NCBI GenBank assembly: GCA_964437365.1
Contig: CAYTGM010000007.1
Location: 168,680 to 232,679, forward strand
Reading direction: 5' to 3'
DNA length: 64,000 nt
From: CAYTGM01 sp964437365
Lineage (GTDB): Bacteria > Sumerlaeota > Sumerlaeia > SLMS01
The notes under the pieces are model-generated. The model saw nothing but the letters and a program-made list of their open reading frames with translations, had not been told where the DNA came from and did not search any database. The translations under genes and the position numbers were made by a program. This document shows, in pieces, positions 8,930 through 17,286 of this stretch. Numbering within the stretch: position 1 is the first letter of the stretch; each line of letters opens with the position of its first letter.

Positions 8930-9116
8930 CGAACCTTCAAAAGAATGGCATTAATTCAACTCGAGTAGAATTGCCGTAAAGAAAGAGTAAGAATCGGCAT
9001 CCACACCGGGTGACGGATGTGATGTCGACCTCTGTCCCACGTCTGACGGACGTCTCAAGTCAATGGTAAGACGTAGATAAGACGTCGGACAGACGTCCGT
9101 CATCGGGTGAGGGTGA
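8930..9116. repeat. Inverted repeat with 12-bp arms ahead of the REP cluster
   Basis: TGACGGACGTCT at 9044-9055 is matched by AGACGTCCGTCA at 9091-9102, with a 35-base loop rich in ACGTC-type words. The flanks CACCGGGTGA (9005) and CATCGGGTGA (9101) are also similar. The element abuts the left REP block. It may be another small mobile palindrome, distinct in sequence from the REP units. No gene is seen in this spacer. Confidence 0.55.
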
Positions 9117-9458
9117 CCTGGGAGCGCCGGTCGGTGACCGGCTCAGTTTCCAGTAACGTGAGGCTGGTTGTTACGACTCATGTTAGAGAATGGACGTAAG
9201 ATGAAGAATCAATACCCTGGTAATTGAGTTTTGGAGGTTGCTGGAATATAACCGAGCCGGTCAGTTACGCCTTCTATGTTAGGAACACTTGTCCCTGGGA
9301 GCGCCGGTCGGTGACCGGCTCAGTTTCCAGCAACGTGAGGCTGGCTGTTGCGACTCATGTTAGAGAATGGACGTAAGATGAAGAATCAATACCCTGGTAA
9401 TTGGGTTTTGGATGTTGCTGGAATATAACCGAGCCGGTCACCGACCGGCGCTCCCAGG
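9117..9458. repeat. Left 342-bp REP/REPIN-like repeat block
   Basis: The block contains two related units. Each starts with a palindromic REP core (CCTGGGAGCGCCGGTCGGTG then ACCGGCTC). An arm ending in CCAGCAAC (CCAGTAAC in unit 1) follows, then a spacer, an arm starting GTTGCTGG, and an inverted REP core (GAGCCGGTCACCGACCGGCG). Unit 2 (about 9293-9458) is complete; unit 1 lost the distal part of its right core after GAGCCGGTCA and is joined to unit 2 by about 29 other bases. The same 342-bp block occurs as a direct repeat at 10242-10583, beyond the transposase gene. Such palindromes flanking a RAYT gene are its expected substrates. Confidence 0.9.
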
Positions 9459-9530
9459 GACAGGCGATCTTCACTTGCATTACGAGATCTTACAGATATC
9501 TTAGTTTCACAAATTGCATATTGGAAAACC

Positions 9531-9563
9531 AAACTGAGCCGGTCACCGATCGGCGCTCCCAGG
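9531..9563. repeat. Solo inverted REP core overlapping the RAYT leader
   Basis: AAACTGAGCCGGTCACCGAT followed by CGGCGCTCCCAGG is a single right-hand REP core with one changed base against the others (CCGAT for CCGAC). Its last bases run into AGGAG, which serves as the Shine-Dalgarno site of the transposase gene. The palindrome therefore sits in the mRNA leader and could fold over the ribosome-binding site. Confidence 0.75.
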
Positions 9564-9576
9564 AGAGGGTTTGTTC

Positions 9577-10239
9577 ATGTCTGATGCTCCTGATACCAAT
9601 ATTATTGAAGAACAACGAGGATGGTATAGTCGTCATTATCTTCCGCACGCTGATTTTGCTCATAAACTTCAAAGTATCACCTACCGTCTTTGGGATAGTC
9701 TACCACAAAAGGTTTTAGTCCGTATTCAAGAAGAACTGAAACTCGTCGATATTGATAGACAGAAAGTTGAACGACGCAGGAAAATAGAGAGTTGGCTGGA
9801 CACTGGTATTGGTTGCTGCGCTCTTGCCGATCCAACCGCTGCGAAACTGATCATTGAAAATTGGAAGCACTTTGATCAGAAGCGCTACGATTTAGTGGCA
9901 TACGTTGTCATGCCTAATCATGTTCACGTCTTAATCCGACCATACGAAGGTAATTCTCTTGGTGAGATCATCAGGTCGTGGAAGACTCATACCGGCAGGT
10001 GGATCAATGAGGGAATCCGAGAGGGTCGTATTAAAGTTCGAAGAAAACACTCGGAGCTTGATAACCAGAAGAATAGCCAATTGGGCGAAGGAGCGTTTTG
10101 GATGCGTGAGTACTGGGATCGCTATATACGAGATGAGAATCATTACAACAATACAGTTCGTTACATCCACAACAATCCTGTAAAAGCAGGCCTGGTCAAA
10201 GAGCCAGAACACTGGCCTTTCAGCAGCGCCACGAGGTAG
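9577..10239 (+). CDS. REP-associated tyrosine transposase (RAYT, Y1/HUH superfamily)
   Basis: The 220-residue protein is a single-stranded-DNA transposase of the IS200-related Y1 family that acts on REP palindromes. The HUH metal site is seen in MPNHVHVLI (H115, H117). The C-terminal helix reads YWDRYIRDENHYNNTVRYIH, with the likely nucleophile Tyr in RYIRD, then NNPVKAG, a typical RAYT ending. I chose ATG 9577 because AGGAG lies 11 bases upstream; TTG at 9571 is an in-frame alternative. REP cores touch the gene on both sides: one ends about a dozen bases before the ATG, and the next begins 2 bases after the stop. Confidence 0.93.
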   Translation: MSDAPDTNIIEEQRGWYSRHYLPHADFAHKLQSITYRLWDSLPQKVLVRIQEELKLVDIDRQKVERRRKIESWLDTGIGCCALADPTAAKLIIENWKHFDQKRYDLVAYVVMPNHVHVLIRPYEGNSLGEIIRSWKTHTGRWINEGIREGRIKVRRKHSELDNQKNSQLGEGAFWMREYWDRYIRDENHYNNTVRYIHNNPVKAGLVKEPEHWPFSSATR

Positions 10240-10241
10240 TC

Positions 10242-10583
10242 CCTGGGAGCGCCGGTCGGTGACCGGCTCAGTTTCCAGCAACGTGAGGCTGGCTGTTGCG
10301 ACTCATGTTAGAGAATGGATGTAGGATGAAGAATCAATACCCTGGTAATTGAGTTTTGGAGGTTGCTGGAATATAACCGAGCCGGTCAGTTACGCCTTCT
10401 ATGTTAGGAACACTTGTCCCTGGGAGCGCCGGTCGGTGACCGGCTCAGTTTCCAGCAACGTGAGGCTGGCTGTTGCGACTCATGTTAGAGAATGGACGTA
10501 AGATGAAGAATCAATACCCTGGTAATTGGGTTTTGGATGTTGCTGGAATATAACCGAGCCGGTCACCGACCGGCGCTCCCAGG
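10242..10583. repeat. Right 342-bp REP/REPIN-like repeat block
   Basis: This is a direct repeat of the block at 9117-9458: same length, same order of one truncated and one complete unit, and only a few substitutions. It begins 2 bases after the transposase stop codon. Its first unit has GCAAC paired with GTTGC where the left copy has GTAAC paired with GTTAC. Direct repeats around the gene suggest that the whole block duplicated, or that the RAYT gene inserted together with one copy. Confidence 0.9.
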
Positions 10584-10739
10584 AATTTATTCCAAACTTT
10601 TTTTGTAGTTTTCCCAGGCTCAGTTTGGTCTGTGAAAACGCAACGGACAAAACCATTGATTACTATTCACGTTTGTGAAGGGTTCTCATTTGAGCTCATA
10701 CTAAATCTGAGGCAATAACGTACCAACAAGGATCTCTTT

Positions 10740-11453
10740 ATGAACCTGACAGAAGTTAAAGCGATTATCACAGGAGCCAATCGAGGCATCGGTTTTGAAA
10801 TCGCCCGAGCTTTGGAGGAAGAAGGAGCAGAGGTTGTCATCTCTGGAAGAGACGAAGAAGCCGTCAAGAAGGCAGCAGACGAACTGGGCGTTCATGGCTG
10901 TAAGGCTGACGTCACGAGTGAAGAAGAAGTGGAGAAGCTTTTTGCTTATGGGATTGAGAAAATGGGGTCGGTCAATGTGCTGGTGAACAATGCAGGAGTC
11001 GGCAGGTTTTCTCCTCTGACCGAAACCAGTATAGACGAATTTCAAAAGCAGTGGGAAGTCAATACAAGAGGAGTTTTTCTGGCGGGTCGAGAAGCGGCGA
11101 AACACTTCAAGGAAAAGAAGTACGGTAACATTATTAATATGGGATCGTCGTCGGCAGTGAAGGGGTCTCCCGGTGGATCGGCTTACGTCTCCAGCAAGTT
11201 TGCTGTGTCGGGTTTGACGGAATGCTGGCGGGCAGAGCTCCGACCGTTCAATATTCGCGTGATGCAGGTGAATCCGAGCGAAGTCATCACCGACTTTCAC
11301 GGTAAGGCTGGTCTCGAACATCGCAATGCCGATCGTAAGCTCAAGTCATCCGAGGTTGCTCATGTTGTTGTTTCGATGTTGGCGATGAATGATGTGGGTT
11401 TTATCCCGAGCGCGGGAATCTGGGCAACAAATCCCTGGGGCGATGGAGGGTGA
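10740..11453 (+). CDS. Short-chain dehydrogenase/reductase
   Basis: The 237-residue product is a classical SDR using NAD(P)H. It shows the cofactor motif TGANRGIG (11-18), NNAG (83-86), the catalytic serine near S136 and the Y149-x3-K153 pair in YVSSK. The sequence after the catalytic lysine (NIRVMQVNPSEVITDF) fits the substrate-loop region. AAGGA sits 7 bases before the ATG. FabG-like or 3-ketoacyl reductase activity is possible, but no neighbour fixes the substrate. Residue R36 in ISGRDEE suggests a preference for NADPH. Confidence 0.92.
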   Translation: MNLTEVKAIITGANRGIGFEIARALEEEGAEVVISGRDEEAVKKAADELGVHGCKADVTSEEEVEKLFAYGIEKMGSVNVLVNNAGVGRFSPLTETSIDEFQKQWEVNTRGVFLAGREAAKHFKEKKYGNIINMGSSSAVKGSPGGSAYVSSKFAVSGLTECWRAELRPFNIRVMQVNPSEVITDFHGKAGLEHRNADRKLKSSEVAHVVVSMLAMNDVGFIPSAGIWATNPWGDGG

Positions 11454-11585
11454 TGGTTCCTTAGGGTTCTTCCTGATGAATTCGTTCATACTTCTCTCTC
11501 ATGAGAAGATTTCCGTTTTAATCATCGAAACCTTGTGAAGACTTTCTCTCAGGCGCGGAGATTGCCTCCTCATGATTAGCAATTA

Positions 11586-12437
11586 ATGGATACCAAGGGT
11601 TCAAACCACGTGCAAGAGCTTCTAAATCAGCTAAAAGAAAAGATACAAGAGTTTGGCGACCGTGTTGTGGTTGCATGGTCGGGAGGTGTTGATTCGACGG
11701 TGGTGGCGAAGGCTGCTCAGTTGGCTCTCGGTGAGAAAGCTCTGTGTGTGGTGGCTAAGTCTGAGTCGAATACCGACGAGGACATCGAGCTCTGCCGGGA
11801 AATCGCAGAGGCACATGGTATCAATTACGAAGTTATTGAGTACAGCGAGATTGCCATTCCGAACTACGCTGAGAATCCCACAAATCGCTGCTTTTTCTGC
11901 AAGGATGAGCTCTATAAAAGACTCAATGTGGTAGCGGAGAATTATGGTGATTGTGTAGTGCTGGACGGCTCAAACGCTGATGATGCGGGAGATTATCGTC
12001 CTGGATTGACGGCTGTGGCTCAGCGCGGCGTTCGTTCTCCTCTGAAAGAATTGGGTATCAGTAAGGTGCAAGTGAGAGAGCTTGCGGAGTCTCTGGGGTT
12101 ACCGAATCATGATAAACCATCTTCTCCCTGTTTGAGCTCGCGGGTGCCTTATGGTCAGGAGATTACGAAGGAAAAGCTGGATCAGATTGCAAAGGCGGAA
12201 AAGTATCTGCGGGTTCTTGGATTTTCAGAATTTCGGTGTCGCCATCATGGAGATGTCGCCCGTCTTGAGATTCAGCCTGATGAGTTTGACCGAGTGCTCC
12301 AGCACAGGCAGGCGATTGTGACAGAATTCCGCATGTTGGGGTTTTTGTGGGTGAGTCTGGACCTGGCGGGATTCAAGAGCGGCGGCCTCAACGCGCTTGT
12401 TGATGAGAAAACGCTGGAAACTCATAAGTCGGTTTGA
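11586..12437 (+). CDS. larE: LarE-like pyridinium-dicarboxylate sulfurtransferase (PP-loop ATPase)
   Basis: LarE adenylates a pyridinium dicarboxylate mononucleotide and inserts sulfur during synthesis of the nickel-pincer cofactor of lactate racemase and related enzymes. The 283-residue product has the PP-loop SGGVDST (32-38) and the family motifs RCFFCKDELY and SSPCLSSRVPYG. Three cysteines (C102, C105, C182) occupy the active-site positions described for LarE enzymes that hold a [4Fe-4S] cluster, instead of a single sacrificial cysteine. larB and larC are not in the window. Other sulfur-handling genes lie on both sides. Confidence 0.9.
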   Translation: MDTKGSNHVQELLNQLKEKIQEFGDRVVVAWSGGVDSTVVAKAAQLALGEKALCVVAKSESNTDEDIELCREIAEAHGINYEVIEYSEIAIPNYAENPTNRCFFCKDELYKRLNVVAENYGDCVVLDGSNADDAGDYRPGLTAVAQRGVRSPLKELGISKVQVRELAESLGLPNHDKPSSPCLSSRVPYGQEITKEKLDQIAKAEKYLRVLGFSEFRCRHHGDVARLEIQPDEFDRVLQHRQAIVTEFRMLGFLWVSLDLAGFKSGGLNALVDEKTLETHKSV

Positions 12438-12591
12438 TTTAAGCTTTTACGGCGACGTTGACTTGCTTTGAAAGAAGAACTCTTGCAGCCGATTGGGTAC
12501 TTGACTAAGAGCTTTGAAGAAATAAATGGCGAGCTTTGAGACACGTTGAAACGATTTCAGAATAGATGAATTATAGAAAGGATTGGGGAAA

Positions 12592-13767
12592 ATGATCTTT
12601 GATTTGAGAAAAACTCTGGCAGGAACAATCGTGGCGGCTGCTGCAATGCTGCTTACCCAGCCAGCATCAGCGTCCGATCAGGCTGTTGACTATCGTAAAC
12701 CGCTGGTTGTGAATCAGCAAGCGGTCGATCTTGAAAAGAAGGCTGAAGGAGCGCTGGTATTTGAGAAAAGTTCGATCGATTTTGGAAAGGTAGATGAAGG
12801 TGAAGTCGTTCCCATCGACTTTCCTGTCACCAATACATCAGACAAGACAATTCAGATTAAAGAGATTAAGACGGGTTGTGGCTGCACAGCAAAGAGCGAC
12901 ACCAACCCAACAAAGCTTGGCCCCGGCGAAAGCTCAACAATTGGAGTTGTCTATAAGACTCAGGGGCGCCGCGGCACTGCCAGTAGAACAATCAGTATCT
13001 ATACAGACGAAGAGACTCAGTCGGTTTATCGGGTTTCTTTTAGTGGTTACGTAACAACTCCGCTCTACTATGAGAAGTCCGTTCTTGATTTCGGCGATAT
13101 TGATGCTGGCTCGGAAAGCACTCAGCAGGTTAAGCTTTTCTGCAATATTCCTGAAGGTGTGGACATAACCAACACGCGTGCAACAAACAGTGAGATAACC
13201 GCTGAAGTGATTGATAGTGAGCGGGTTAACACAGGTGATTTCAATGGGTACGAGTACACATTAGAAGTCACAATTCCTGCTTCAACTAAGGTTGGACCCT
13301 TTGCTGAACGTCTCATGATCGAAACCAATTCCGAAAAAGGAAAGCTCAATCCGCTGATCCTTCGCGGGAAAATCGTGGGGGAACTCGAATATAGCCCCAA
13401 CAGGCTTTATTCCTCCGTTTCTTTTGAGCAGGAAGTGAAGAGAACGATTACTCTTTCCTCAAGAAAAGAAGTCCCTTTCGAAGTGACGCGGGTAGAAACA
13501 GACAGGGATATACCGATCGAATACGAGATTAAAGATGGAAGTAATGAGTTCAATAAAATCATTACGGCAACCATGAAGGCAGGTAAAGAACGTCGTACTT
13601 ATCAGGGTAATACCGTTGTCTATTTTAAGTCGGGAGATAAAGAGGAAGAATCCAGCCTGTCTATCTCAACCATTATGGTAGTACGCCCTGAGCGACAGGT
13701 GATTCGCCGTCCCGCCAACGCAGACAGCGAAGCTCGACTGACAAAACCCGGAGCAGATCCTTCCTAA
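12592..13767 (+). CDS. Exported DUF1573 protein with CGC motif
   Basis: The 391-residue product starts at ATG 12592, with AAAGGA about 9 bases upstream; a TTG at 12583 is in frame but less likely. A signal peptide ends near ASA at residues 25-27. The first Ig-like domain is DUF1573: FGKVDEGE, FPVTNTSDKT and the conserved TGCGCT (CGC at 96-98), a fold related to ASPM-SPD-2-Hydin domains. A second, similar sandwich domain follows, then a third more divergent region. It is immediately followed by the rhodanese gene (TAA then ATG). DUF1573, rhodanese and MauE-like genes together suggest periplasmic thiol or sulfur chemistry. Confidence 0.88.
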   Translation: MIFDLRKTLAGTIVAAAAMLLTQPASASDQAVDYRKPLVVNQQAVDLEKKAEGALVFEKSSIDFGKVDEGEVVPIDFPVTNTSDKTIQIKEIKTGCGCTAKSDTNPTKLGPGESSTIGVVYKTQGRRGTASRTISIYTDEETQSVYRVSFSGYVTTPLYYEKSVLDFGDIDAGSESTQQVKLFCNIPEGVDITNTRATNSEITAEVIDSERVNTGDFNGYEYTLEVTIPASTKVGPFAERLMIETNSEKGKLNPLILRGKIVGELEYSPNRLYSSVSFEQEVKRTITLSSRKEVPFEVTRVETDRDIPIEYEIKDGSNEFNKIITATMKAGKERRTYQGNTVVYFKSGDKEEESSLSISTIMVVRPERQVIRRPANADSEARLTKPGADPS

Positions 13768-14313
13768 ATGGAGAAAACCTGGGGAATCAGACTAATCATA
13801 CTTTTAGGCGTCCCTGCGATTATCGCGGGGATGCACGCTTTTAGTCGGCCGCTTTCCCTGAAAGACCCTTCAAAAAAGTCTCAGCTTAAAGAACAAAGAC
13901 CAACTGGGGAAGAAGGCAGTAGCCATACTTCAGGTGAAGAGCAGAAGTCCTCATCCGAGGAGCCATCTGGTATAGATGCCCAGCTCCAGCAAGCCTACGA
14001 TGATTGGCTCATGGGAGACGGAGTTGCCTTCGTTGATGCAAGGCCAATTGAATATTACGAGCAGGGGCATATTCCAGGAGCGTTCAGCCTTCCTTTTTCC
14101 GACTTTATGACTGGTACCCCGGCAGCGGTTGATTTGCTTCCATTAGACCAGAAAGTCTATATTTATTGTGATGGCGGCGATTGTGACTCGTCTCATAAAG
14201 TATCAAGGCAACTCGAGCTTTACGGCTATACAGATCTTGAGGTGTTAGAGGCGGGCTTTCCTGCCTGGAGAGATGCAGGTTTCGAAGTTGAAGAAGGACC
14301 GCCGATGTTCTGA
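13768..14313 (+). CDS. Membrane-anchored rhodanese-like sulfurtransferase
   Basis: The 181-residue protein has an N-terminal membrane anchor (about 7-23), a polar Ser/Glu-rich linker (35-68) and one rhodanese domain. The domain shows FVDARP (88-93), GHIPGA (100-105) and the active-site loop YCDGGDCDSSHKVS, with catalytic Cys134 and a second cysteine, C139, inside the loop. Rhodaneses move sulfane sulfur through a cysteine persulfide. The paired cysteines would also allow a disulfide. Its ATG directly follows the DUF1573 stop, and its own stop overlaps the next ATG (TGATG), so the genes are translationally coupled. The domain probably faces the periplasm. Confidence 0.9.
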   Translation: MEKTWGIRLIILLGVPAIIAGMHAFSRPLSLKDPSKKSQLKEQRPTGEEGSSHTSGEEQKSSSEEPSGIDAQLQQAYDDWLMGDGVAFVDARPIEYYEQGHIPGAFSLPFSDFMTGTPAAVDLLPLDQKVYIYCDGGDCDSSHKVSRQLELYGYTDLEVLEAGFPAWRDAGFEVEEGPPMF

Positions 14314-14813
14314 TGGAAAATAGCTCTCAGAAAAACGTCTGGAATATGACCTTGTTGATGGCTCGCATCATTGCTGGTGGTGCCCTCGTCTTTGCTGCGT
14401 TCCTGAAGCTCTCGGGTGCTTTCAAAGCCGGTGCTCCTCTTGCCTTTACGGAAGCAATCATGTCGTTCGAGCTGGTTCAATGGCCCCTTGCCGTGTTGAT
14501 GGCCTACTACCTGCCATGGGTCGAGCTGATTGCAGGCGTCTGTCTGGTTCTCGGAATATGGACACGTCAGGCAGCGTTTATCTGTCTTTGTGTATACCTT
14601 TCTTTCACCTTTGCTCTTGGATCGGTTCTGATCCGGGACATGAATATTTCCTGTGGCTGTTTCGGAGGCATTTTCGGCGATTCGACTATCTCAGCAAAGA
14701 CAATATTTAGAAACCTGGTATTCATTGTTTGCAGCTTCCTTCCACTTGCTCTCGGAGGCGGCCACTTCGTGCTTCTCAAAGAAATCGAAGCTGATAAGAA
14801 AAGTCACGAGTAA
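14313..14813 (+). CDS. MauE/DoxX-like membrane protein with CGC motif
   Basis: The 166-residue product has four hydrophobic segments and an SCGCFG motif (C114, C116) between the third and fourth. This is the pattern of MauE-type and VKOR-like small redox membrane proteins; MauE itself is needed to form disulfides in methylamine dehydrogenase. No mau structural gene is nearby, so the client is different here. Start overlaps the rhodanese stop. Together with DUF1573 and rhodanese it looks like an envelope thiol-relay unit. Confidence 0.8.
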   Translation: MENSSQKNVWNMTLLMARIIAGGALVFAAFLKLSGAFKAGAPLAFTEAIMSFELVQWPLAVLMAYYLPWVELIAGVCLVLGIWTRQAAFICLCVYLSFTFALGSVLIRDMNISCGCFGGIFGDSTISAKTIFRNLVFIVCSFLPLALGGGHFVLLKEIEADKKSHE

Positions 14814-14819
14814 GTCGAT

Positions 14820-16505
14820 ATGGTATCGGCGAAAAGTACTCATCGAACAGCGTTCACTAATAGCCGTATAGACTCAGAAAAGAACCCGTTTTCTACACGT
14901 GCTATCCTCTTTCTTGCTCTAAGCTGTCTTTCGACAATTTTACTGCAAATACCAACAGAAATTAATCAGGTAGCAGTCTCTGCTGCCGTCCTTTTGCTCA
15001 TGGCGCTTGTGATTCGGCTATTCGCAGGTGGATTGACTCTGAAGAAAGAGGTCGACCTTTTCGTTTCACGTTCCAGTTGTTTTCTGGGTTCTCTGCTTGT
15101 GCTGTTGATGCTGGGCCTTCCAGGCTTATTATCGCTTCATAGAAGCATCTATACGGTTCCAATCGAAAGCCCTGAAAGCTTGAAATTGCTACCGTTATTC
15201 GGGCAATTCGTCATGCTTGAAAACGGATTGGACCCCAGATTCCTGAATGTGATTTGCGTTTGCCTTGTTCTCGGGGTTGGAGCGGCCTTGCTCTATTCTC
15301 TCCTCGGCGTTGAGTCACTGAAGGTTCGCTACTCAGGAAAGTACTTCCTCTTTCCTGTCATTGCGTTCATTTATGCATATTGGACAGTTTCCCCGCTGGC
15401 CGAATCTATTTTTCTGGATACGCGGCTGATGATTGAGGGAACGTTGCTGGTGTTTGCTGGCATCTTCCTCCTTTGGCGGTGTACGATCCTCGCATTACTG
15501 ACAACCTTGGGACTGGGTCTCCTCGACCTGTCCTATCTCCTGATTCTGTTTCCGCAAATCAGTCTTCTTCTCAGAAAAATTGAATCTCCTGTATATCGCC
15601 ATCTGGCACTGGGGGGTGTCATTGCTCTCATTTCTGCTTTAACTCTTCTTCGTGTTTTCTTTATGGGTGAGCTCGAAGTAGAGAGGGTTGTCTCGCCTGA
15701 GCTGAGGACTTTGTACCCTCTTTCTGTTTTGACAAATAGCGATATATATCGGGTGATTCTCCAAGGGGTCTTGACGGTTGCTGCTGGGGTATTTATATTT
15801 GGATCGAGTATTTCCAGGAGTAAAGGATACGTATCGCAACTAATGATGGCGGTCATGATCGCCCTGATGCTGAAAACCCAGGGAAGTATTTACGTGCTGG
15901 TCTTCGTAACGATGTTTGTTTCTTCTTTGTTCTTTCTTTACGAAGATGACGCTTACTTTAAATTGCGCCAGAGGGGGCCAGGCATGATCGTGCTGGCCCT
16001 CTTGTTCTTTTTGCTGGTTGTCGTGTCCTCTTCGAAAGTGCAGGCCAAGAGGTTTGGCCCCTACGCTCGCGAGATGAAACTAATATATGACACCAGCTAT
16101 TGGAACGGTTTTCAAGTTCCCAGCGGAGAGATAACGTGGGGTAAAGAGAGAGAGGTGTCTATCGGATTTCATCTGCCCGATCGTCGTGAGAGGACTCTGG
16201 TTCTAAATGTTATCACACCAGGTGGAGATTTTACGCCGCCAAACCCGTTCACAGTCTATTTCAATAAGTTTCATGGTGGAGAGTATATATATCCACCGGA
16301 CGAATCTGACGAATTGAGAATCCCAGTCCCAGCAGGAGAACAAATCGTCGGATATAACGAGATCAGAATACGGTCTCAGTGGAAAGATACTCCTGTGGCT
16401 CTGGGGCTATCCAGAGATGATTACAGATGGATATCGATTGGTGTAAGGGGAGTTGAAATTGTAGAAAGTGATTATCTCAAAGAGGATGAACAGTTGAATG
16501 AGTAG
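14820..16505 (+). CDS. Polytopic membrane protein with C-terminal soluble domain, function unknown
   Basis: The 561-residue product has roughly 12 hydrophobic segments (residues 25-405) and a C-terminal domain of about 150 residues that looks beta-rich (VSIGFHLPDRRERTLVLNV, then PPNPFTVYFN). The arrangement recalls membrane glycosyltransferases and polymerases of the GT-C type with an exported domain, but I see no diagnostic acidic motif. It lies 6 bases after the MauE-like gene, and its last 8 bases overlap thiE. A Leu/Val-rich composition supports an inner-membrane location. Confidence 0.72.
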   Translation: MVSAKSTHRTAFTNSRIDSEKNPFSTRAILFLALSCLSTILLQIPTEINQVAVSAAVLLLMALVIRLFAGGLTLKKEVDLFVSRSSCFLGSLLVLLMLGLPGLLSLHRSIYTVPIESPESLKLLPLFGQFVMLENGLDPRFLNVICVCLVLGVGAALLYSLLGVESLKVRYSGKYFLFPVIAFIYAYWTVSPLAESIFLDTRLMIEGTLLVFAGIFLLWRCTILALLTTLGLGLLDLSYLLILFPQISLLLRKIESPVYRHLALGGVIALISALTLLRVFFMGELEVERVVSPELRTLYPLSVLTNSDIYRVILQGVLTVAAGVFIFGSSISRSKGYVSQLMMAVMIALMLKTQGSIYVLVFVTMFVSSLFFLYEDDAYFKLRQRGPGMIVLALLFFLLVVVSSSKVQAKRFGPYAREMKLIYDTSYWNGFQVPSGEITWGKEREVSIGFHLPDRRERTLVLNVITPGGDFTPPNPFTVYFNKFHGGEYIYPPDESDELRIPVPAGEQIVGYNEIRIRSQWKDTPVALGLSRDDYRWISIGVRGVEIVESDYLKEDEQLNE

Positions 16506-17148
16506 GTCTTTTCCAGAAGGTCCAGAGCTATACTGCATAACAGATGGAGTCATATGTGGACTAAGTCATCTTGAGCAGGTTGAAGCAATGCTCAAAGGCG
16601 GTGCAAAGATTATTCAATTGAGAGATAAGTCACTATCTGATGATAAGTATACAGCTGTAGCAAAACAATGCCTGGCCCTTACGAAGCCAGCAGGTGCTCT
16701 ACTTTTTCTCAATGATCGTGTCCATCTGGTTCATTCAGCTGATGCTGATGGTGTCCATATAGGTCAGGATGATCTATCTCCTGCTGAAGCAAGAAAGCTG
16801 ATTGGAGAGGATAAGTTTCTTGGGCTGTCAACGCATAATCATGAACAATTCAAGAGAGGGCTGGAGGCTCCTGTTGATTATCTTGCAGTAGGCCCTGTAT
16901 ATATGACAAAGACAAAAAAGAACCCCGACCCAGTTATTGGTGTAGATGGCGTGAAAGAGATTCTGGCGTCGTCAGGTGGGACACTGCCTCAAGTTGTGTT
17001 CATCGGTGGTTTGAACGAAAGCAGAGTCCGGGAGCTTAAGAATCTTTTTCCTGCTGGAGTGTTTGCCGTTATCGGAGGAATTGTAGGTCGTGGGCTTGTG
17101 CATGAAAACGTTTCACGGTTTAAGGCAATCTTAACAGACCAAGATTGA
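16498..17148 (+). CDS. thiE: Thiamine-phosphate synthase
   Basis: ThiE joins the hydroxymethylpyrimidine and thiazole phosphates to form thiamine monophosphate. The 216-residue product is a TIM-barrel protein with the family motifs IIQLRDK, LFLNDRVHL, ADGVHIGQDDL, FLGLSTHN, YLAVGPVYMTKTK and FIGGLNE. Length is normal for the family. It starts within the end of the membrane-protein gene (ATGAGTAG), so it is co-translated with it. No TPP riboswitch signature was seen upstream. Thiazole-forming thi genes are not in the window. Confidence 0.94.
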   Translation: MSRSFPEGPELYCITDGVICGLSHLEQVEAMLKGGAKIIQLRDKSLSDDKYTAVAKQCLALTKPAGALLFLNDRVHLVHSADADGVHIGQDDLSPAEARKLIGEDKFLGLSTHNHEQFKRGLEAPVDYLAVGPVYMTKTKKNPDPVIGVDGVKEILASSGGTLPQVVFIGGLNESRVRELKNLFPAGVFAVIGGIVGRGLVHENVSRFKAILTDQD

Positions 17149-17286
17149 GATGACAAACCATCATAGGTGAATCAGACTATTTGATGTCAGCTGGATGCGA
17201 GGTGAGCTGAGCAGGAGAGTGAGCAGGCTCGGGGGAGCTACAACTTAATCCAACGACAGATTATCATTCAGGAGAAGAGGGAGATC

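Noticed and set aside
9117..10583. Repeats at first sight like a CRISPR array
   Set aside because: The units are long palindromes in two large direct blocks around a transposase gene. There are no short regular repeats with unique spacers and no cas genes.
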